This document shows positions 14,714-23,056 of a DNA stretch of 48,729 bases, one piece after another (position 1 is the stretch's first letter; every line of letters begins with the position of its first letter). The notes under the pieces were generated by a model. It was given only the letters and a program-made list of their open reading frames with translations. It had not been told where the DNA came from and did no database searches. The DNA is taken from positions 1 through 48,729 of the IMG/VR virus record IMGVR_UViG_3300008262_004929, one strand, 5' to 3'. The position numbers and the translations under genes are program-made. Source of the stretch: a virus.

Positions 14714-15739
14714 ATGCGTATTGAAAATGAGATTCTACTTGACTTTAAAGATGTTCTTATTCGACCAAAAAGAAGTACACTCTCGAGTCGTAAAGAAGTT
14801 GATTTGTCTAGGACTTATAAGTTCCGTCACAGTAAAACTCAATGGACAGGCGTTCCAATTATAGCTAGTAACATGGACGGTGTTGGTACACTGGCTATGG
14901 CTAAGTCCTTGTGGGATTTTAGAATGTTTACTTGCTTAGTAAAGTCTTATGCTGAGGACGATCTATCTGACCTAGTAACAGAAACCGGCGGCAATTATTT
15001 TGCTGTTAGCACTGGTACTAGTGACCGCGAGTTTCTAAAACTTCGACGAATCATTAATGCGTATCCCGAAGTACATTTTATCTGTATTGACGTTGCTAAC
15101 GGTTACCAAGAAAGATTTGGCGACTTTGTACAAAAAGTTAGAGAAACATTCCCACATTGTACAATCATTGCAGGTAACGTTGTTACCGCAGACATGACAC
15201 AAGAACTTATTTTGAGAGGAGCAGACATTGTCAAAGTTGGAATCGGACCAGGATCGGTATGCACGACTAGGATACAAACTGGGGTTGGCTACCCGCAACT
15301 TTCTTCAATCATTGAGTGCGCTGATGCGGCACATGGCCTCAATGCCCATATTATTGCTGATGGCGGTTGTACTTGCCCAGGGGATGTATCTAAAGCATTT
15401 GGAGCAGGCGCAGACTTTGTCATGCTTGGCGGATTATTAGCCGGGCACGATGAAGGTGGAGGAATTGTTGAAAACGATATGGTTACTTTCTATGGAATGA
15501 GTTCGGATACTGCTATGGAGAAGCATCACGGCGGCGTTGCAGAATATCGTAGTTCAGAAGGTAGAACTGTAAAAGTAAAATATCAAGGTCCTGTACAAAA
15601 TACAGTACTAGACCTACTAGGAGGATTACGTAGTACCTGTACTTACGTAGGAGCTCCTACACTTAAACAACTTAGCAAATGTACAACTTTTGTTAGAGTT
15701 AACACCCAATATAATAATATTTTTGAAAAACAGGCATAA
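14714..15739 (+). CDS. guaC: GMP reductase
   Basis: 341 aa, co-linear with E. coli GuaC over its whole length. Segments include [16 protein letters not shown] at the N-terminus, [14 protein letters not shown], and [11 protein letters not shown] with the catalytic cysteine C183. Further on are [20 protein letters not shown] and [13 protein letters not shown]. The enzyme converts GMP to IMP with NADPH, moving purines from G to A. It suits an AT-rich phage needing dATP (inference). It is IMPDH-related, but the lack of CBS domains and the C-terminal pattern favour GuaC. Confidence 0.93.
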   Translation: MRIENEILLDFKDVLIRPKRSTLSSRKEVDLSRTYKFRHSKTQWTGVPIIASNMDGVGTLAMAKSLWDFRMFTCLVKSYAEDDLSDLVTETGGNYFAVSTGTSDREFLKLRRIINAYPEVHFICIDVANGYQERFGDFVQKVRETFPHCTIIAGNVVTADMTQELILRGADIVKVGIGPGSVCTTRIQTGVGYPQLSSIIECADAAHGLNAHIIADGGCTCPGDVSKAFGAGADFVMLGGLLAGHDEGGGIVENDMVTFYGMSSDTAMEKHHGGVAEYRSSEGRTVKVKYQGPVQNTVLDLLGGLRSTCTYVGAPTLKQLSKCTTFVRVNTQYNNIFEKQA

Positions 15740-15742
15740 ATA
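15735..15742 (+). promoter_or_regulatory. Late-promoter-like box
   Basis: CATAAATA overlapping the guaC stop, 58 bases before dnaK. Confidence 0.45.
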
Positions 15743-15746
15743 ATAA

Positions 15747-15794
15747 TATAGAACGCCAATAGGGTTCTATATCATTCTTGCTTAACTTAAGGAG
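15747..15794 (+). promoter_or_regulatory. dnaK 5' UTR: hairpin plus ribosome-site-sequestering element
   Basis: Hairpin TATAGAAC/GTTCTATA (15747-15771) is followed by TTCTT (15775-15779), which can pair with AAGGA (15789-15793) of the ribosome binding site across a 9-base loop. The same arrangement and nearly the same bases precede the hsp20 gene. Confidence 0.55.
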
Positions 15795-15800
15795 AAAAAA

Positions 15801-17702
15801 ATGAGCAAAATTATCGGCATTGACCTTGGCACCACTAATAGTTGTGTGGCCATTTTAGAAAACGGCGTAGCTAAAGTTATTGAAAACTCAGAAGGCGCCC
15901 GTACAACACCCTCAATCGTTGCATACACACAAGACGAAATTCTTGTAGGTGCTACAGCAAAACGACAAGCGGTTACAAACCCAAAAAATACAATTTATGC
16001 AGCCAAAAGGTTGATTGGTCGTAAGTTCTCTGAAAAAGAAGTTCAGAAGGATATCGACCTAATGCCTTACGAAATTTTAGAAGCTAATAACGGAGATGCT
16101 TGGATCAAGGCGCAAGACAAAGAATTAGCACCTCCGCAAATTTCAGCAGAAGTTCTTCGTAAGATGAAGAAAACTGCAGAGGATTATTTAGGACATGAAG
16201 TTACTCAAGCCGTTATCACAGTTCCTGCGTATTTTAACGACAGCCAAAGACAAGCAACTAAGGATGCTGGAAAAATCGCAGGCTTGGAAGTACTCCGTAT
16301 TATTAACGAGCCTACTGCGGCAGCTCTTGCTTATGGTGTTGATAAAGCTGACAGTAAAGATCGGAAAGTTGCTGTTTACGACCTTGGCGGCGGCACTTTC
16401 GATGTATCAATCATTGAAATCGCGAATGTGGAAGGCGATAAACAGATTGAAGTATTAAGCACCAACGGTGATACATTCTTAGGCGGTGAAGACTTTGACC
16501 AACGCTTAATGGATTATATTGTTGATGAATTTAAGAAAGAAAGCGGAACTGATCTTAAAGCTGACGTTCTTGCACTTCAACGATTAAAGGACGCCGCTGA
16601 AAAGGCTAAGATTGAACTATCTAGTACACAATCGACTACAGTTAGTCTGCCATATATTACAGCAGACGCAAGTGGTCCTAAACATTTAAACGTTACTATT
16701 AGTCGCGCCAAGTTTGAGTCTTTAGTAGAAGATCTAATTCAACGTAGTATTGAACCTTGTAAGATTGCTATGAAAGACGCAGGAGTAAAAGCAACGGACA
16801 TCACAGAAGTTATTCTTGTAGGCGGCCAAACCCGCATGCCTAAGGTACAAGAAGCTGTTGAGAAATTGTTTGGCAAAGCGCCACGCAAAGATGTTAACCC
16901 AGACGAAGCTGTTGCCGCTGGAGCAGCTATTCAAGGTGCTGTACTAGCAGGTGACAAAAAAGACGTTCTGTTGTTAGACGTTACTCCATTAAGTCTAGGC
17001 ATTGAAACGCTAGGCGGGGTATTCACTAAGATTATTCAAAAGAACACTACTATCCCTACTAAGGCTAGTCAAACATTTAGTACAGCAGAAGACAATCAAC
17101 CTGCTGTTACTATTAAAGTAGCGCAAGGTGAGCGTGAACTGTTCAAGTACAATAAGATTCTTGGCGAATTTAATCTTGAAGGTATTTCTCCGGCTATGCG
17201 TGGCACACCCCAAATTGAAGTTACATTTGATATTGACGCTAACGGCATTATGAACATTAGCGCCAAAGATAAAGGTACAGGCAAAGAAAACAAAATTACA
17301 ATTAAGTCTGATAGTGGACTAAGCAAAGATGACATTGAAAGAATGGTTAAGGAAGCTGAAGCAAACGCTGACGCTGACAAAAAAGCCAAAGAGCTCATTG
17401 AGGCTCGTAATCAATCTGAAGCACAAGTACATACACTAACAAAAGACTTTAACGAATTCAAAGACCAACTCACTGATGATGAGAAATCAAAGTTTGATGA
17501 GGCAATCAAAGTAGTTAACGAAGCAACAACCGGTGACGATGTTGAAGCTATCAACAAATCATTGAGCGGGTTATTTGAAGCGGCAAGTCCAGTGTTTGCC
17601 AAAAAGCAAGCTGCTGAACAGGCCAAACAACAAGCTGCACAAAGTGGCGAACAAACTGTAGATGCCAGCTTCACAGAAGTTGACCCTACAGATAAAAAGT
17701 AA
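15801..17702 (+). CDS. dnaK: Chaperone DnaK (Hsp70)
   Basis: Complete Hsp70, 633 aa. It begins with [15 protein letters not shown], has [17 protein letters not shown], the phosphate-loop-like [12 protein letters not shown], and the VGGQTRMP adenosine motif. It continues through [18 protein letters not shown] into the substrate-binding domain and a helical lid with a Gln/Ala-rich tail. It is close to bacterial DnaK and near normal length (E. coli 638). No dnaJ or grpE is seen here, so host cochaperones are presumably used. It likely aids folding of virion proteins. Its leader matches that of hsp20. Confidence 0.97.
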   Translation: MSKIIGIDLGTTNSCVAILENGVAKVIENSEGARTTPSIVAYTQDEILVGATAKRQAVTNPKNTIYAAKRLIGRKFSEKEVQKDIDLMPYEILEANNGDAWIKAQDKELAPPQISAEVLRKMKKTAEDYLGHEVTQAVITVPAYFNDSQRQATKDAGKIAGLEVLRIINEPTAAALAYGVDKADSKDRKVAVYDLGGGTFDVSIIEIANVEGDKQIEVLSTNGDTFLGGEDFDQRLMDYIVDEFKKESGTDLKADVLALQRLKDAAEKAKIELSSTQSTTVSLPYITADASGPKHLNVTISRAKFESLVEDLIQRSIEPCKIAMKDAGVKATDITEVILVGGQTRMPKVQEAVEKLFGKAPRKDVNPDEAVAAGAAIQGAVLAGDKKDVLLLDVTPLSLGIETLGGVFTKIIQKNTTIPTKASQTFSTAEDNQPAVTIKVAQGERELFKYNKILGEFNLEGISPAMRGTPQIEVTFDIDANGIMNISAKDKGTGKENKITIKSDSGLSKDDIERMVKEAEANADADKKAKELIEARNQSEAQVHTLTKDFNEFKDQLTDDEKSKFDEAIKVVNEATTGDDVEAINKSLSGLFEAASPVFAKKQAAEQAKQQAAQSGEQTVDASFTEVDPTDKK

Positions 17703-17714
17703 TATAATACAAAC

Positions 17715-17762
17715 GTAGGGTGCCGATGGTCGGGCCCTACACAATTCTTGCTTAATTAAGGA
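17715..17762 (+). promoter_or_regulatory. hsp20 5' UTR: hairpin plus ribosome-site-sequestering element
   Basis: GTAGGG/CCCTAC with inner CCGA/TCGG forms a hairpin (17715-17740). TTCTT (17745-17749) then can pair with AAGGA (17758-17762) across an 8-base loop. This copies the arrangement before dnaK. Confidence 0.55.
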
Positions 17763-17770
17763 GATATAAA

Positions 17771-18193
17771 ATGACACAATTAAGAACTATCAATACGGCA
17801 GACCTTGCCAATTTAAGTAGAGCTTTAGTAGGCTTTGATCGCTATTTTAGCGCACCTCATCATCAGAATAGCAATTATCCTCCACATAATATTGTGAAGT
17901 ATAATGAAAACCAATATGGTATTGAAGTTGCAGTAGCTGGTTTTAGCAAAGATGAGATTACTGTAGAAGTTGATCAGGATCAACTAACCATTACCGGCAC
18001 CAAGGCAATCGATGTAAATGATTCTAAAGAATATCTACACCGTGGACTAGCCGCTCGTGACTTTGAACAAACATTTACTCTTGCTGAGTATATGGAAGTC
18101 AGAGGTGCAGAAGTTAAGGACGGTATGCTTAAAATTCAAATTGAGCGTATTGTGCCAGAAGCATTAAAGCCACGTCAAATCGAAATTAAATAA
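17771..18193 (+). CDS. hsp20: Small heat shock protein Hsp20 (IbpA-like)
   Basis: 140-aa alpha-crystallin domain protein. The N-terminal region has an IbpA-like GFDRYF segment, the central domain begins IVKYNENQYGIEVAVAGF, and the C-terminus has GMLKIQIERIVPEAL followed by RQIEI (I-x-I motif). Hsp20 holds unfolding proteins for DnaK, which is encoded just upstream. Similar small heat shock proteins are common in T4-like cyanophages. Confidence 0.95.
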   Translation: MTQLRTINTADLANLSRALVGFDRYFSAPHHQNSNYPPHNIVKYNENQYGIEVAVAGFSKDEITVEVDQDQLTITGTKAIDVNDSKEYLHRGLAARDFEQTFTLAEYMEVRGAEVKDGMLKIQIERIVPEALKPRQIEIK

Positions 18194-18202
18194 CTGTAAC
18201 AC

Positions 18203-18220
18203 GGGGGAGGAAACTCCCCC
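18203..18220 (+). promoter_or_regulatory. Stable GAAA-tetraloop hairpin in the clpS leader
   Basis: Seven-base G/C-rich stem (18203-18209 with 18214-18220) capped by GAAA, 19 bases before clpS. No T-run follows, so it is more likely an mRNA stability or processing element than a terminator. Confidence 0.6.
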
Positions 18221-18238
18221 ATATGAAAAGAGAAAAAA

Positions 18239-18541
18239 ATGCCCAGCACCGATATCCAACTAGATGAAAAAGTCAAAGTTACTGTATCTGAACCAAAACG
18301 TTGGAAAGTAATTTTACTTAATGATGACACAACACCTGTAGATTTTGTTATCTCTATTCTATTAGAAATTTTTAAACACACATTAGATAACGCTAAAGAC
18401 ATTACACTCCAAGTCCATGAAACCGGAGCCGGTATTGCTGGAACTTACAGTTTTGAAATTGCAGAAGCTAAAGCCGTAGAAGCAACACAGCAAGCTAGAT
18501 CAAACGGATTTCCATTACAAATTAAACTTGAGGAAGAATAA
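18239..18541 (+). CDS. clpS: ClpS N-end-rule adaptor
   Basis: 100 aa, co-linear with bacterial ClpS. It has WKVILLNDDTTPVDFVI (Asn-Asp pair of the N-degron pocket), VHETGAGIAG (equivalent to VHHEGKGVCG) and YSFEIAEAKA. ClpS delivers N-end-rule substrates to ClpAP, so the phage could redirect host proteolysis (inference). The TAA overlaps the heme oxygenase ATG (TAATG). Confidence 0.92.
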   Translation: MPSTDIQLDEKVKVTVSEPKRWKVILLNDDTTPVDFVISILLEIFKHTLDNAKDITLQVHETGAGIAGTYSFEIAEAKAVEATQQARSNGFPLQIKLEEE

Positions 18542-19092
18542 TGAGCTTAAAAGATCTTTTATGGGATGACCATAGAAACGCAGAAACAAGACCATTTGTT
18601 AAGGTTTTATTTTCTGGTAATGTTGAACCAAAACTTTACGCCACATATTTAAAAAATCAACACCCACTTTACGAGATACTAGAAGTTTGTGCAATGCCTC
18701 ATGGAATCTTTGAGGGAATGCCAAATTTAAGACGAGCTCCTGCTATCCTAGAAGACTTTATAGAGTTATGGGGTGATGATACAGCCGCACCAAAAATTTT
18801 ACCTGTAGTAAACGAATACACCAAATATATTCTTAGTATAAAAGACGATCCAAAAAAATTGTTAGCACACATTTATGTACGCCATATGGGTGACCTAAGC
18901 GGTGGCCAGATGATTGCTAAACGTGTTCCGGGTTTAGGAAAATATTACCAGTTTGGTGACGACCCAGAAACTATGAAAAATTTAATTAGATCTAAGTTAG
19001 ATGATAGTCTTGCAGAAGAAGCAAAAGTTGCCTTTCAGTTTGCAGCAAAATTATTTGATCAAATGATGGATGTCGTTGATGACTACAAGTAA
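18541..19092 (+). CDS. hmuO/ho1: Heme oxygenase
   Basis: 183 aa of the HemO/Ho1 type. DDHRNAETRPFVKVLF carries the proximal histidine. YLKNQHPLYEILE follows, and HIYVRHMGDLSGGQMIAKRV is the distal-helix signature with the flexible glycine pair. It opens heme to biliverdin, CO and Fe2+. It overlaps a bilin reductase gene, matching the phage heme-oxygenase/bilin-reductase cassette. The released iron could feed NrdB, SOD, Fe-S assembly and the desaturase. Confidence 0.9.
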   Translation: MSLKDLLWDDHRNAETRPFVKVLFSGNVEPKLYATYLKNQHPLYEILEVCAMPHGIFEGMPNLRRAPAILEDFIELWGDDTAAPKILPVVNEYTKYILSIKDDPKKLLAHIYVRHMGDLSGGQMIAKRVPGLGKYYQFGDDPETMKNLIRSKLDDSLAEEAKVAFQFAAKLFDQMMDVVDDYK

Positions 19093-19765
19093 TGTATGGA
19101 ATACTCTAGTAGAAGTTCAGGGGTTGCTAATTAGTGAATTTAATCGTACCGGCACAGAAATATTTGAACCGGGCATGGATCGATTTAATCAGCCGGGTTG
19201 GGTTAATCGAGTATGGACCAGTGATGTCTACCGTCGAGCTCACGTTGATGTAGTAGATGCTAGAGAAAGTAAAGGTCTTTGGATGATGCATTGTTGCATC
19301 TTCCCGCATACACATAATCCTGCACCTATATTTGGGTTTGATGTAATTGCAGGCGCTAACAAAATTACTGGTTGTTTTCATGATTTTAGCCCTGCCGGTG
19401 ATAGCGAACATCCTTTGATAGAATGGTTTGCTGAAGAAGCACAAAAACTAGAGTGGAACAAAACACGTAAACTTCCAGAGTGGGCAGAACGTATTTTTAC
19501 TGGAAGTATGATTGCTGCCGGAAACGTGCAGAAACAAGAAGAGCTAGATCAAATAATTAATTTAGTTAAACTAACAACTAATGTTTATTTGCAGAATGTA
19601 GGCGACACTAACAATACTGCAAAAAATACAACACAAAATCAAAATTTTTACGCTCAAAATCAAAAAATGAACCCGCATACTCCTCGTGTAATGGTCAGTT
19701 TAGGGTTATCAGAGGACGATGTGCGTATTTTTATTCAGGAATGCCTGTTCCCAGAAATCGTATAA
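19079..19765 (+). CDS. pcyX: Ferredoxin-dependent bilin reductase, PcyX/PcyA-like
   Basis: About 228 aa. Family marks are HCCIFPHTHNPAPIFGFDVIAG, with the active-site His and Asp of FDBRs, then ITGCFHDFSPAG, and LPEWAERIF. Such enzymes reduce biliverdin with electrons from ferredoxin; the phage group PcyX has been reported to make phycoerythrobilin. The start may be ATG 19070 or 19079; both lie inside the heme oxygenase gene, indicating coupling. Because the other genes do not suggest a cyanobacterium, it resembles the non-cyanobacterial marine phage type. The exact product cannot be read from sequence. Confidence 0.82.
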   Translation: MTTSNVWNTLVEVQGLLISEFNRTGTEIFEPGMDRFNQPGWVNRVWTSDVYRRAHVDVVDARESKGLWMMHCCIFPHTHNPAPIFGFDVIAGANKITGCFHDFSPAGDSEHPLIEWFAEEAQKLEWNKTRKLPEWAERIFTGSMIAAGNVQKQEELDQIINLVKLTTNVYLQNVGDTNNTAKNTTQNQNFYAQNQKMNPHTPRVMVSLGLSEDDVRIFIQECLFPEIV

Positions 19766-19768
19766 ATA
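19761..19768 (+). promoter_or_regulatory. T4-type late promoter box
   Basis: Exact TATAAATA ending 7 bases before ATG 19776, with no space for a ribosome binding site. The transcript would be leaderless or nearly so if the box works as in T4. Confidence 0.65.
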
Positions 19769-19775
19769 TTATACT

Positions 19776-21635
19776 ATGCGATTTTCAGAATTTAAATTAT
19801 TAGAAACAACACTTCAACGCTCGTCAACTAGCAGTTGGGAAAACTATCTAACTAACCTAGTACAGGCTAAGTCCATTGCTTTAGGTAAAACAGGCGAGAG
19901 AGATTCAGGATTAGAATTATCCGATAAATCTAAAGAAGCTGTTAAGGAACTTATTGGCCAATTTAAAGCAGCAGAAAATAAAATAGAATTTGCAAAAGAA
20001 ATAGAAGAGTTTGTAGTTACATTTACTAATAAAAAAACAGCACCTATTAAACATATTCATAAAAGTGCTGAAATAACAGGAAAAAAATCATCAACTGGTT
20101 CTGAAAAGAAACCATGGAATGAAGGAGAAGTTGCCGAAACTATATTAGGTGCTGCTCTGTATGCTAGATTTATTAGTAAAAAGAATATTAATGAAAATGA
20201 TGTTTGGTCGGCTCTTAAAACATTTACACAAAACCCAACATCGGGCGGTTTTAGAATCGTAGGAACTAAGCGTAATGGTAAAAGCGAAATTGACATGGTC
20301 GCTATTAATAAACCAATTAATAACGAAATCGTCAACAAACTAGTTACTGACAAGAAGTCTTTAGAAAAAGATTTTCCAAAAGGTGTAGAAGCATTACAAT
20401 CTAAAATTTCAGCTTGTGCTGCTTATGTAAATGAATCTGACAAAGTAATAAAAGCGTTAGAAGAAGCAGATCAAAATCCTGGCGCCCCAATTATTATTAA
20501 AACTGATGGAGTTGGCGATCAAAAAGGTACTAAAGCAGACCTTAGAATTGAAATTGGTAAATGGAAACAACTCCTAAGTTTAAAAGTTAATGATGTTAAA
20601 CAATTTGGTCAAGAAAGCGGATCCAGCGGACTTGTAGTATCTTCTTTCTTTAAGCGTTTTATGCCAGACTTAGATCTGTCAGATCTATATATGAAAGAAG
20701 GACAACCAGTGCCCTGGGCTCCACAAACTGGAGAGGGCTGGCCGGACATGGACAGTCGAAAAGCAGTAAAAGAATTAAAACAGTCAGGTCTTTGGGATGC
20801 CGCATTGGATCAAGTCTATCGTCTCACAGGCTCAGCATATCAACGTGCTTCTGCTCACCTCCAAGAAAAATTATCTACCGAAGACGGAGCAGCCTCAGTT
20901 GTTAAAAATATTTACAATGGAATAATACACCATGCACAAGGTACCGCTCAGTTTCAAACATTGGTTATATTAAATCCTTCAACAAAGGCTGCTTGGAAAG
21001 AATTAGAGTTTGGACCTAGTTTAGAACTAGCACTAGGAAACTACAAACTAGAAGTTGAGGTTGAGGTTGGGAAAAGGGGAGTAAGTAATCATAAATTAAA
21101 AATTTATGGAACACCAATAACACCCGAAGCTCAAGTAGCTGCCCAGACACAAATAAACACAGACCAAGATGCCGAAGTTGCAAAACAAAAAGCTGATCTT
21201 GGCAAAGTAACTCCTGTAGCTAAGAAAGAATTATTATTCCAATTAAGATCATATCAACAAGAAAGCGGTAACATGCGTAATCCTGTTGAGATGGGTACGT
21301 TACTAAAAAATCTAACTGAAGTACAAAAAATTGAAAATGCATCAGTTGATGATGCTGAAAATGAAAATCCCCCAGCTCCGCAGGCTGTAGCTGTAAAAAA
21401 ACCAGCACCTACAGTTAAAGAACCTCTAGCACAGCAAACTACAGCAAATACTCCGGTACAACCAATATACGGAAAGAGTGTTAACACTTTACAGGGCACA
21501 ACGTTTGCTCCAGATAACGAACCTTCTGTGTTAGATGAGCCTGTAAGAGAAACCGGCGAATCGCCGGTTGATAAAGACTTAGAAAGAATAAAAGAACTAT
21601 CTAGAATAGTTTCTCATATGTCTAGGAATTCCTAA
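19776..21635 (+). CDS. Large late protein, possible PD-(D/E)XK nuclease-like core (619 aa)
   Basis: Begins MRFSEFKLLET, a short N-terminal motif often seen in T4-like marine phage proteins. A central region has ETILGAALYARF, then KADLRIEIGKWKQLLSLKVND. The D...(12-15)...LSLK spacing resembles a PD-(D/E)XK nuclease core, but this is only a pattern match. The C-terminal 150 residues are Pro/Ala/Gln-rich and probably disordered. An exact late promoter box sits 7 bases before the ATG. It may be a virion or packaging-related protein. It converges with the desaturase gene. Confidence 0.6.
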   Translation: MRFSEFKLLETTLQRSSTSSWENYLTNLVQAKSIALGKTGERDSGLELSDKSKEAVKELIGQFKAAENKIEFAKEIEEFVVTFTNKKTAPIKHIHKSAEITGKKSSTGSEKKPWNEGEVAETILGAALYARFISKKNINENDVWSALKTFTQNPTSGGFRIVGTKRNGKSEIDMVAINKPINNEIVNKLVTDKKSLEKDFPKGVEALQSKISACAAYVNESDKVIKALEEADQNPGAPIIIKTDGVGDQKGTKADLRIEIGKWKQLLSLKVNDVKQFGQESGSSGLVVSSFFKRFMPDLDLSDLYMKEGQPVPWAPQTGEGWPDMDSRKAVKELKQSGLWDAALDQVYRLTGSAYQRASAHLQEKLSTEDGAASVVKNIYNGIIHHAQGTAQFQTLVILNPSTKAAWKELEFGPSLELALGNYKLEVEVEVGKRGVSNHKLKIYGTPITPEAQVAAQTQINTDQDAEVAKQKADLGKVTPVAKKELLFQLRSYQQESGNMRNPVEMGTLLKNLTEVQKIENASVDDAENENPPAPQAVAVKKPAPTVKEPLAQQTTANTPVQPIYGKSVNTLQGTTFAPDNEPSVLDEPVRETGESPVDKDLERIKELSRIVSHMSRNS

Positions 21636-22344
21636 TCTTTGCAAGTCTTACAAAACTTAAAAGTTTAATCCAAAACCATCCAGCATCAAATTCAAACCAA
21701 CGGCGACTTAGTCTAGGATTAGCAGGATCTAAGTGATGGTTATTGTGTAATTCTTCGCCGCCAATTAGTATGCCCCAGGGGCTGACATTGCGGCTGTGAT
21801 CCTTAGTTTCGCCATTGCGGTATCCCCACCAGTGTCCAACACCGTTGATAAAACCAGCAGCCCAGAATGGTATCCATATCATTTGAATACCCCATACTAG
21901 AAAACCCCATAGCCCAAATAATAACAAGTCTATGACTAACATTAAGAGAATGCCATGGCGGTGGTATCTAGTATAGAAAACTTCAACACGATCTTTTGGA
22001 GTGCCTGCACCGTACTTAATGACCATGTTAGGATCTTTAGTTGCTTCGTGATATAAACTCCAACCACCTAACAATAATCTTTTAATACCAAATACATGTG
22101 GACTGTGCGGATCTCCAGGTATATCGGTATTTTGATGGTGCATTCGATGTACAGCTACCCATGCCTTAGTAGTCATACCGGTAGTAAGCCATAACCAAAA
22201 ACGCATAAAATGACTTACTACAGGATGGAATTCTACACCGCGGTGAGCTTGTGATCTATGTAGATATAGAGTAACGCTGACAATAGTAATGTGTGTGAAT
22301 AAAAGGGTTATCAGCACCCCTTGTAGTAGAGTAATTGTGAACAT
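21622..22344 (-). CDS. desC-like: Fatty-acid desaturase (acyl-CoA/acyl-lipid delta9 type)
   Basis: Membrane di-iron desaturase with the three histidine boxes HRSQAH, HRMHH and HNNHH in standard order, plus pairs of hydrophobic helices. It introduces a double bond into fatty acyl chains and would change membrane fluidity. The frame extends to 22464 (40 more residues), but MFTITLLQGVLITLLF at 22344 is the usual family start and has a TAAATA box just before it. The upstream extension lacks family similarity. It is antisense to neighbours and converges on the preceding gene with a 14-base overlap. Confidence 0.88.
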   Translation of the reverse strand: MFTITLLQGVLITLLFTHITIVSVTLYLHRSQAHRGVEFHPVVSHFMRFWLWLTTGMTTKAWVAVHRMHHQNTDIPGDPHSPHVFGIKRLLLGGWSLYHEATKDPNMVIKYGAGTPKDRVEVFYTRYHRHGILLMLVIDLLLFGLWGFLVWGIQMIWIPFWAAGFINGVGHWWGYRNGETKDHSRNVSPWGILIGGEELHNNHHLDPANPRLSRRWFEFDAGWFWIKLLSFVRLAKIRNS

Positions 22345-22464
22345 ATAATATTTAGCCCACAAAAATGCCACTTTTAGGTAATACGGTAGCGAATCGTATT
22401 TTCCAAGGCAGTAGCCGCCTACACACTTGTGGTAACGAGTACCGGTCCTAAGGTGTGTTAACAT

Positions 22465-22546
22465 TATTTAATTAAAATGATAATCTTGCCTGTTAATTGT
22501 TTCATAAACCGTTTTAAATACTATACCGGATACCGGGAGCGAATCA
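22465..22546. promoter_or_regulatory. Region upstream of the curli operon, next to the divergent desaturase gene
   Basis: AT-rich gap with a TTTAAATA late-like box near 22515 and a GGGAGCGAA ribosome-site motif before ATG 22547. That leader motif recurs before other late genes (24300, 39571). Confidence 0.35.
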
Positions 22547-23047
22547 ATGAAAAAAATAATAACAGCATTAATACTCGTACCATCTTTTGTACATTCGGCT
22601 GAACTTGTACACAACTTTAACAGTCCTTCTTTTTCTGGGGTCGGTTATAGTTCTCACGTGTTGACTATTAAGCAACTAGAAGATCAGCAAAAAGACAAAA
22701 ATAAAGCAGCAGCAGAAGCATTACAAGCAAAAATAGAAAGAGATGCAGCCAATACTCCAGTAGCAAGATTTTTAGCAAATGTTGAATCTAGAATTTTTGC
22801 ACAATTAGCAAAACAAATGACAGATAGCTTGTTTGGAGAAGGAGCAAACGCATGTACGCCTACTGCAGCCAACGCAGCAACAATTAATTATTGTGGCACC
22901 ATTAATAATGTAGGTGGCGAAACTAACGGTAGTACTATTAAGTGGTGGATAACTGAAAGTACTAGTGGTAATATGATTCACATTAATGTAAATGGGCCAG
23001 GCGGAAATACTACTATGGTTGTTCCTGCTAATACATTCTTTTTCTAA
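22547..23047 (+). CDS. csgF: Curli assembly protein CsgF homologue
   Basis: 166 aa with a signal peptide (MKKIITALILVPSFVHSAE) and the CsgF N-terminal signature ELVHNFNSPSFSGVG, which in E. coli CsgF inserts into the CsgG pore. A charged helix (residues 45-80) and a C-terminal beta domain (WWITESTSGNMIHINVNGPG) follow. In curli systems CsgF couples secretion to surface nucleation. It is the first gene of a six-gene plus-strand run. Finding it in a phage context is unusual. Confidence 0.82.
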   Translation: MKKIITALILVPSFVHSAELVHNFNSPSFSGVGYSSHVLTIKQLEDQQKDKNKAAAEALQAKIERDAANTPVARFLANVESRIFAQLAKQMTDSLFGEGANACTPTAANAATINYCGTINNVGGETNGSTIKWWITESTSGNMIHINVNGPGGNTTMVVPANTFFF

Positions 23048-23056
23048 GGAGATAAA

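Noticed and set aside
16734-17674. Antisense ORFs inside dnaK (and similar ones inside rIIA and rIIB)
   Set aside because: Shadows of codon bias in conserved genes; no start signals or known motifs.
22345-22464. 40-residue N-terminal extension of the desaturase
   Set aside because: No family similarity and a TAAATA box sits just before the ATG at 22344; kept as uncertain.
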